The notes under the pieces: generated by a model | What the model was told of the DNA's origin: nothing | Database searches by the model: none | Seen by the model: only the letters and a program-made list of their open reading frames with translations | Shown here: one piece after another, positions 62,533-64,000 of the stretch | Layout of the letters: every line of letters starts with the position of its first letter | Position numbering within the stretch: the first letter of the stretch is position 1 | Made by a program: the position numbers and the translations under genes | Assembly: GCA_016213785.1 (NCBI GenBank) | Contig: JACQZQ010000003.1 | Location: 62,001-126,000, forward strand | From: Acidobacteriota bacterium | GTDB lineage: Bacteria > Acidobacteriota > Blastocatellia > Chloracidobacteriales > JADJPF01 | Length of the DNA: 64,000 nucleotides | Direction of reading: 5' to 3'

Positions 62533-62844
62533 ATGTCAAAAGAAACTGCTAATAAATCTCGCCGAAACTTTACTAAACGTCTAGCCCTTGTAGCTAGTGC
62601 TCCAATACTTACAACCTATTGTGCTAATTCAATACCTACAGATAACCAAAATGTAGAAAAGACTCTTGCTAAATCAGCAAAAGGGCTTATAGACGTAATC
62701 CAAGCTAGTTATGGACAAAATATTAATAAAGATGATTTGCCAAAAATTCAATCAGTTATTGAGCGAAATCTAACAATGGCTGAAAAAATAAGGCAGTTTA
62801 AGCTAAAAAATAGCGATGAACCTGCAACAATTTTTTATGCGTAA
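62533..62844 (+). CDS. Small Tat-signal protein of unknown function
   Basis: The ATG at 62533 is preferred to an adjacent GTG. The 103-residue product has a twin-arginine signal SRRNFTKRLALVASAPIL followed by a short mature part predicted mostly helical (KSAKGLIDVIQASYG, IQSVIERNLTMAEKIRQF). Tat signals mark proteins exported folded, often with a cofactor or carried with a partner. It precedes an amidase by 33 bases on the same strand, so it may be that enzyme's partner or share its regulation. The amidase itself starts without an evident signal peptide. Family not recognised. Confidence 0.75.
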   Translation: MSKETANKSRRNFTKRLALVASAPILTTYCANSIPTDNQNVEKTLAKSAKGLIDVIQASYGQNINKDDLPKIQSVIERNLTMAEKIRQFKLKNSDEPATIFYA

Positions 62845-62877
62845 TTAGTTGTCTTTAATTGGGTTGGAGAAAAATTT

Positions 62878-64000
62878 ATGCAAATCACAAATGAGACTTT
62901 ATTTTCTTCTTTAAGAGAGCTAGCTGAGCTAATTCGTAGCCAGAAACTTACCTCTACTGCTTTAACCGAAGCCTATTTAGCAAGACTAGAAAAGTTTGGT
63001 GAGCAATTAGGTGCAGTAGTTACTATTACAAAGGATTTAGCACTTAAACAGGCTCAAAGGGCTGATGAAGAGATAAAAGCTGGTAAATATAAAGGGTTAC
63101 TTCATGGTATTCCTTATGGAGTGAAGGATTTGCTTGCAACAAAAGGAATTCCTACTTCTTGGGGTGCAACTCCTTATAAAGACCAGGTTTTTGACTATGA
63201 TGCGACTCTAGTAAAAAAGCTTACTGAAGCAGGAGCAGTTTTAATTGCTAAACTTGCAATGGTAGAACTAGCAGGAGGTTTTGGCTACAACAATGCAGAT
63301 GCGTCATTTACTGGAGCAGGGCGAACCCCTTGGAATAAAGATTTTTGGTCTGGAGGTTCCTCTTCTGGTTCTGGTGCTGCTGTATCTGCTGGACTAGTAG
63401 CTTTTGCTATAGGCTCAGAAACTTCTGGCTCAATAATTTGTCCTGCCTCATTTTGTGGTGTAGCAGGTTTACGGCCTACTTATGGGCGTGTAAGCCGCTA
63501 TGGCGCTATGGCTTTATGTTGGACATTAGATAAACTAGGCCCAATTTGTCGAACTGCTGATGATTGTGGAATTGTTTTATCTGCTATCTCTGGTATTGAT
63601 CCAATGGATGCTAGTAGTATAGATAAACCTTTTATTTATAATAATGTAGAGAACAACAAACGCTTTAAGCTAGGAATAATTAAAGATTCTTATAAAGATG
63701 CTCAAGCATCAGTTAAAGAAAATTTTACTAATGCTATAGCTGAACTAAGAAAATTTGCTGATGTTGATGCTTCAGTAGTTTTACCTGATATGCCTTTTTC
63801 TGAAGTAGTAAGCCTAATTGTTGAAGCAGAAGGAGCAAGTGCTTTTCGTGATTTAATAGAGAGTGGTCGAGGTAAAGAGCTTAGAGATCCTAATGATCGT
63901 TGGGGAGGTTTTTCTGGTACAGCAATTCTAGCTGTTGATTATATACAGGCTCTAAGATTAAGAGAACCTATGAAGCGAGCAATGGATGGACTTTATTCTA
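62878..64000 (+). CDS. Amidase (AS family), 3' end outside window
   Basis: A frame open from ATG 62878 (after GGAGA) to the window edge, at least 374 residues, encodes an amidase-signature hydrolase. The catalytic Ser-cisSer-Lys triad is visible: Lys in IPYGVKDLL, the cis-Ser in the Gly/Ser-rich SGGSSSGSGAAVSAG, and the nucleophilic Ser in GSETSGSI. FWSGGSSSG and CGVAGLRPTYGRVSRYGAM are standard. Enzymes of this family hydrolyse amides or serve as GatA in Glu-tRNA(Gln) amidotransferase; with no gatB or gatC adjacent and a Tat-signal gene upstream, a general amidase is more likely. The C-terminus is cut off by the window end. Confidence 0.9.
   Translation, partial: MQITNETLFSSLRELAELIRSQKLTSTALTEAYLARLEKFGEQLGAVVTITKDLALKQAQRADEEIKAGKYKGLLHGIPYGVKDLLATKGIPTSWGATPYKDQVFDYDATLVKKLTEAGAVLIAKLAMVELAGGFGYNNADASFTGAGRTPWNKDFWSGGSSSGSGAAVSAGLVAFAIGSETSGSIICPASFCGVAGLRPTYGRVSRYGAMALCWTLDKLGPICRTADDCGIVLSAISGIDPMDASSIDKPFIYNNVENNKRFKLGIIKDSYKDAQASVKENFTNAIAELRKFADVDASVVLPDMPFSEVVSLIVEAEGASAFRDLIESGRGKELRDPNDRWGGFSGTAILAVDYIQALRLREPMKRAMDGLYS

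Overview
The window is AT-rich bacterial DNA from a Gram-negative (two-membrane) organism. Evidence for two membranes is an Omp85 outer-membrane barrel, a TamB-type domain, lipoproteins and a possible lipid-carrier sugar-modification cluster. Two large Ser/Thr kinases, AAA/TPR regulators, HEAT proteins, S41 and M36 peptidases, a split glycine decarboxylase (gcvPA/gcvPB) and an acyl-CoA-reductase-type SDR together resemble Acidobacteriota (Blastocatellia-like). That placement is inference from gene content only; there is no rRNA or marker gene to test it.

Layout. 1-8.1 kb: end of an SDR reductase, a class III aminotransferase, an exported FGE-like protein, a patch of palindromic repeats, EgtD (ergothioneine), and two adjacent paralogous solute-binding proteins, one carrying a VWA domain. 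8.5-13 kb: an overlooked 42-codon membrane peptide, tRNA-Pro and tRNA-Arg, then a two-gene P-loop ATPase/NACHT ATPase unit, the best candidate for an undescribed conflict or signalling system. 13.2-19.8 kb: one giant gene fusing TamB to TamA/BamA. 19.9-22.1 kb: a PD-(D/E)xK-like cassette gene, a GC-richer attC-like hairpin, and a type II restriction-modification pair. 22.2-27 kb: a five-gene minus-strand cluster resembling the arn lipid-A pathway but with a methyltransferase and without arnA/arnD. 27-31.4 kb: a kinase-AAA-TPR regulator, tRNA-Asn and a small hypothetical gene. 31.5-36 kb: glycine cleavage operon gcvT-gcvH-gcvPA-gcvPB. 36.1-42.8 kb on the plus strand: a small exported protein behind a structured leader, a giant AAA/TPR protein and an M36-type metallopeptidase. 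42.9-57.8 kb on the minus strand: zinc-ribbon kinase-PATAN-DnaJ-TPR protein, TMTC-like and GT39-like membrane transferases, DUF1232 protein, two overlapping HEAT-repeat exported proteins and an S41 peptidase. 58.3-62.3 kb on the minus strand: amidohydrolase, HD-like protein, trans-sulfuration enzyme, DCC protein. 62.5-64 kb on the plus strand: a Tat-signal protein and an amidase that runs off the window.

Working together: the glycine cleavage genes are an ordinary housekeeping operon. The arn-like set could build and transfer one lipid-linked sugar to an envelope acceptor. The methyltransferase and restriction enzyme form one defence unit. The ATPase pair beside tRNA genes, the PD-(D/E)xK gene and the restriction system give 9-22 kb an accessory flavour, interrupted by the envelope-biogenesis fusion gene. 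No CRISPR array, integrase, transposase or rRNA was found.
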